A stretch of DNA of 5,834 bases from an uncultured Acetatifactor sp. (lineage in GTDB: Bacteria; Bacillota; Clostridia; Lachnospirales; Lachnospiraceae), in contig CANRZC010000164.1 in NCBI GenBank assembly GCA_947644185.1, positions 1-5,834 on the forward strand, written 5' to 3'. A program made the position numbers and the translations under genes. The stretch's first letter is position 1, and each line of letters starts with the position of its first letter. The notes below the pieces were generated by a model. It did no database searches. It saw only the letters and a program-made list of their open reading frames with translations, and had not been told where the DNA came from. Positions 5,137 to 5,834 of the stretch are shown piece after piece.

Positions 5137-5834
5137 GAACGGGCAAATCAAAATCCAGTCTGCCAAATTTCCCCAGTATGTCCAAGTCCCGTATGATAGA
5201 ATGACTGCCCCAATAATAGTTTCCAATGGTCTGTTCAGCTACACACCAACGCAGGCCGTCTGGATGGGGATTGCTTTTTTCATATGCGTCAAGGGCTTCT
5301 GGAGAGGGCAGTTGAATTTCCTGTATGTCAAGCAGCGAGTCAACGATTGTGTCCAGATTTCTTTCCACAGTGCGCTGGCATGCCGGATAAAAGCTGCTTT
5401 CTGGGGAACCGATAAAATACACTGGCAGTGGCAGCCAGGAGGGATAGGTTGCAGGGTCATATGCAGGGAGATTTAGTGCTTCCGGGTCGTAATCGGGATA
5501 ACCCTGGACAAGAACCAGCCCACATTGGCTATACCGTTTTTTCAGATTCTCTGCCTTATGATAGATTTCGCTGCCCGCATCTGCGTACCTGAGAAGGAAA
5601 TCTGCAAGGCGTTTTGTCACTCCCACATCAGCCTTCGCAGCCTTCTCAGAATCGAAATGAAACCATGGCATATGTGCATAGTCATTATTGCTGGGGATTC
5701 CCTGCATCCCCACCCAGCCGTCTTCCAATTGATATACCCCAGAGCTTAGGTATCTGACAATACCTGCAATGAGTTGGCTTTTTATATGGCTTTCGTAATC
5801 CCCAGCAGCGTCCAGATAATCAAGTGCAATACAT
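5126..5834 (-). CDS. Unrecognised protein, C-terminal part, running off the window edge
   Basis: The frame is open from the right edge of the window (first full codon at 5833-5831) to a TAG stop at 5128-5126, giving 235 visible residues. The TTG at 5728 is internal: 35 further open codons precede it and read as ordinary protein (LDYLDAAGDYESHIKSQ...), with no ATG among them, so the start lies outside the window. I do not recognise the family. The visible part has no transmembrane segment or signal peptide and looks soluble; it is rich in acidic and aromatic residues and in proline. Notable stretches are YQLEDGWVGMQGIPSNNDYAH near visible residue 45, VQGYPDYDPEALNLPAYDP near 110-128, and SNPHPDGLRWCVAEQTIGNYYW towards the end. 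It converges on the M56 sensor gene with an 11-base tail-to-tail overlap. The two forward frames across this stretch are shadows of it. Function is not inferred. Confidence 0.8.
   Translation of the reverse strand, partial: CIALDYLDAAGDYESHIKSQLIAGIVRYLSSGVYQLEDGWVGMQGIPSNNDYAHMPWFHFDSEKAAKADVGVTKRLADFLLRYADAGSEIYHKAENLKKRYSQCGLVLVQGYPDYDPEALNLPAYDPATYPSWLPLPVYFIGSPESSFYPACQRTVERNLDTIVDSLLDIQEIQLPSPEALDAYEKSNPHPDGLRWCVAEQTIGNYYWGSHSIIRDLDILGKFGRLDFDLPVLME

Noticed and set aside
4946..5476. Forward open frame of 176 codons across the end of the M56 gene
   Set aside because: It overlaps both the M56 gene end and the - strand gene, has no ribosome site I can see, and its translation lacks protein-like pattern.
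5726..5728. TTG at 5728 as the start of the - strand gene
   Set aside because: The frame stays open for 35 more codons to the window edge with protein-like sequence, and the ribosome site before this TTG is weak.

Overview
The window looks like a piece of a Bacillota chromosome, most likely a Clostridia or Lachnospiraceae-type gut anaerobe. The evidence is strong AGGAGG-type ribosome sites, tight gene packing, roughly balanced base composition by eye, and protein families (BceAB-type transporter, BlaI/BlaR1-type pair) that are typical of that group. Genus cannot be read from the sequence.

Layout, left to right. (1) 1-28: the last bases of an upstream region, too short to assign. (2) 29-790 and 780-2744, + strand: the ATPase and the ten-helix permease of a BceAB-type ABC transporter. 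They overlap by 11 bp and are clearly translated as a pair. (3) 2745-2871: a compact regulatory region with a consensus-like promoter (TTGACA, 17 bp, TGn-TAGACT) and two copies of a 17-bp dyad, GTCTA-N7-TAGAC. One copy lies between the -35 and -10 boxes and the other just past the expected transcription start. (4) 2872-3243: a BlaI/MecI-family winged-helix repressor. (5) 3286-5136: an M56-family BlaR1/MecR1-like membrane metalloprotease whose large extracytoplasmic C-terminal domain does not look like a penicillin-binding domain. (6) 5126-5834, - strand: the C-terminal 235 residues of an unrecognised soluble-looking protein. Its frame runs off the right edge, and its stop overlaps the end of the M56 gene tail to tail by 11 bp.

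How the parts could work together. BceAB transporters remove or sense cell-wall-active peptides and usually sit with a BceRS two-component system, which is not in this window. By analogy with BlaR1/BlaI, the M56 protein would sense an envelope signal outside the cell, activate its cytoplasmic HERAH protease, and cause loss of the BlaI-like repressor from the twin operator, so that the blaI-blaR1 pair autoregulates. Whether bceAB belongs to the same regulon is inference: no copy of the dyad is visible in the 28 bp upstream of the ATPase gene. The most useful new observations are the twin operator built into the promoter, with half-sites unlike the classical TACA/TGTA type, and the unknown sensor domain on the M56 protein.
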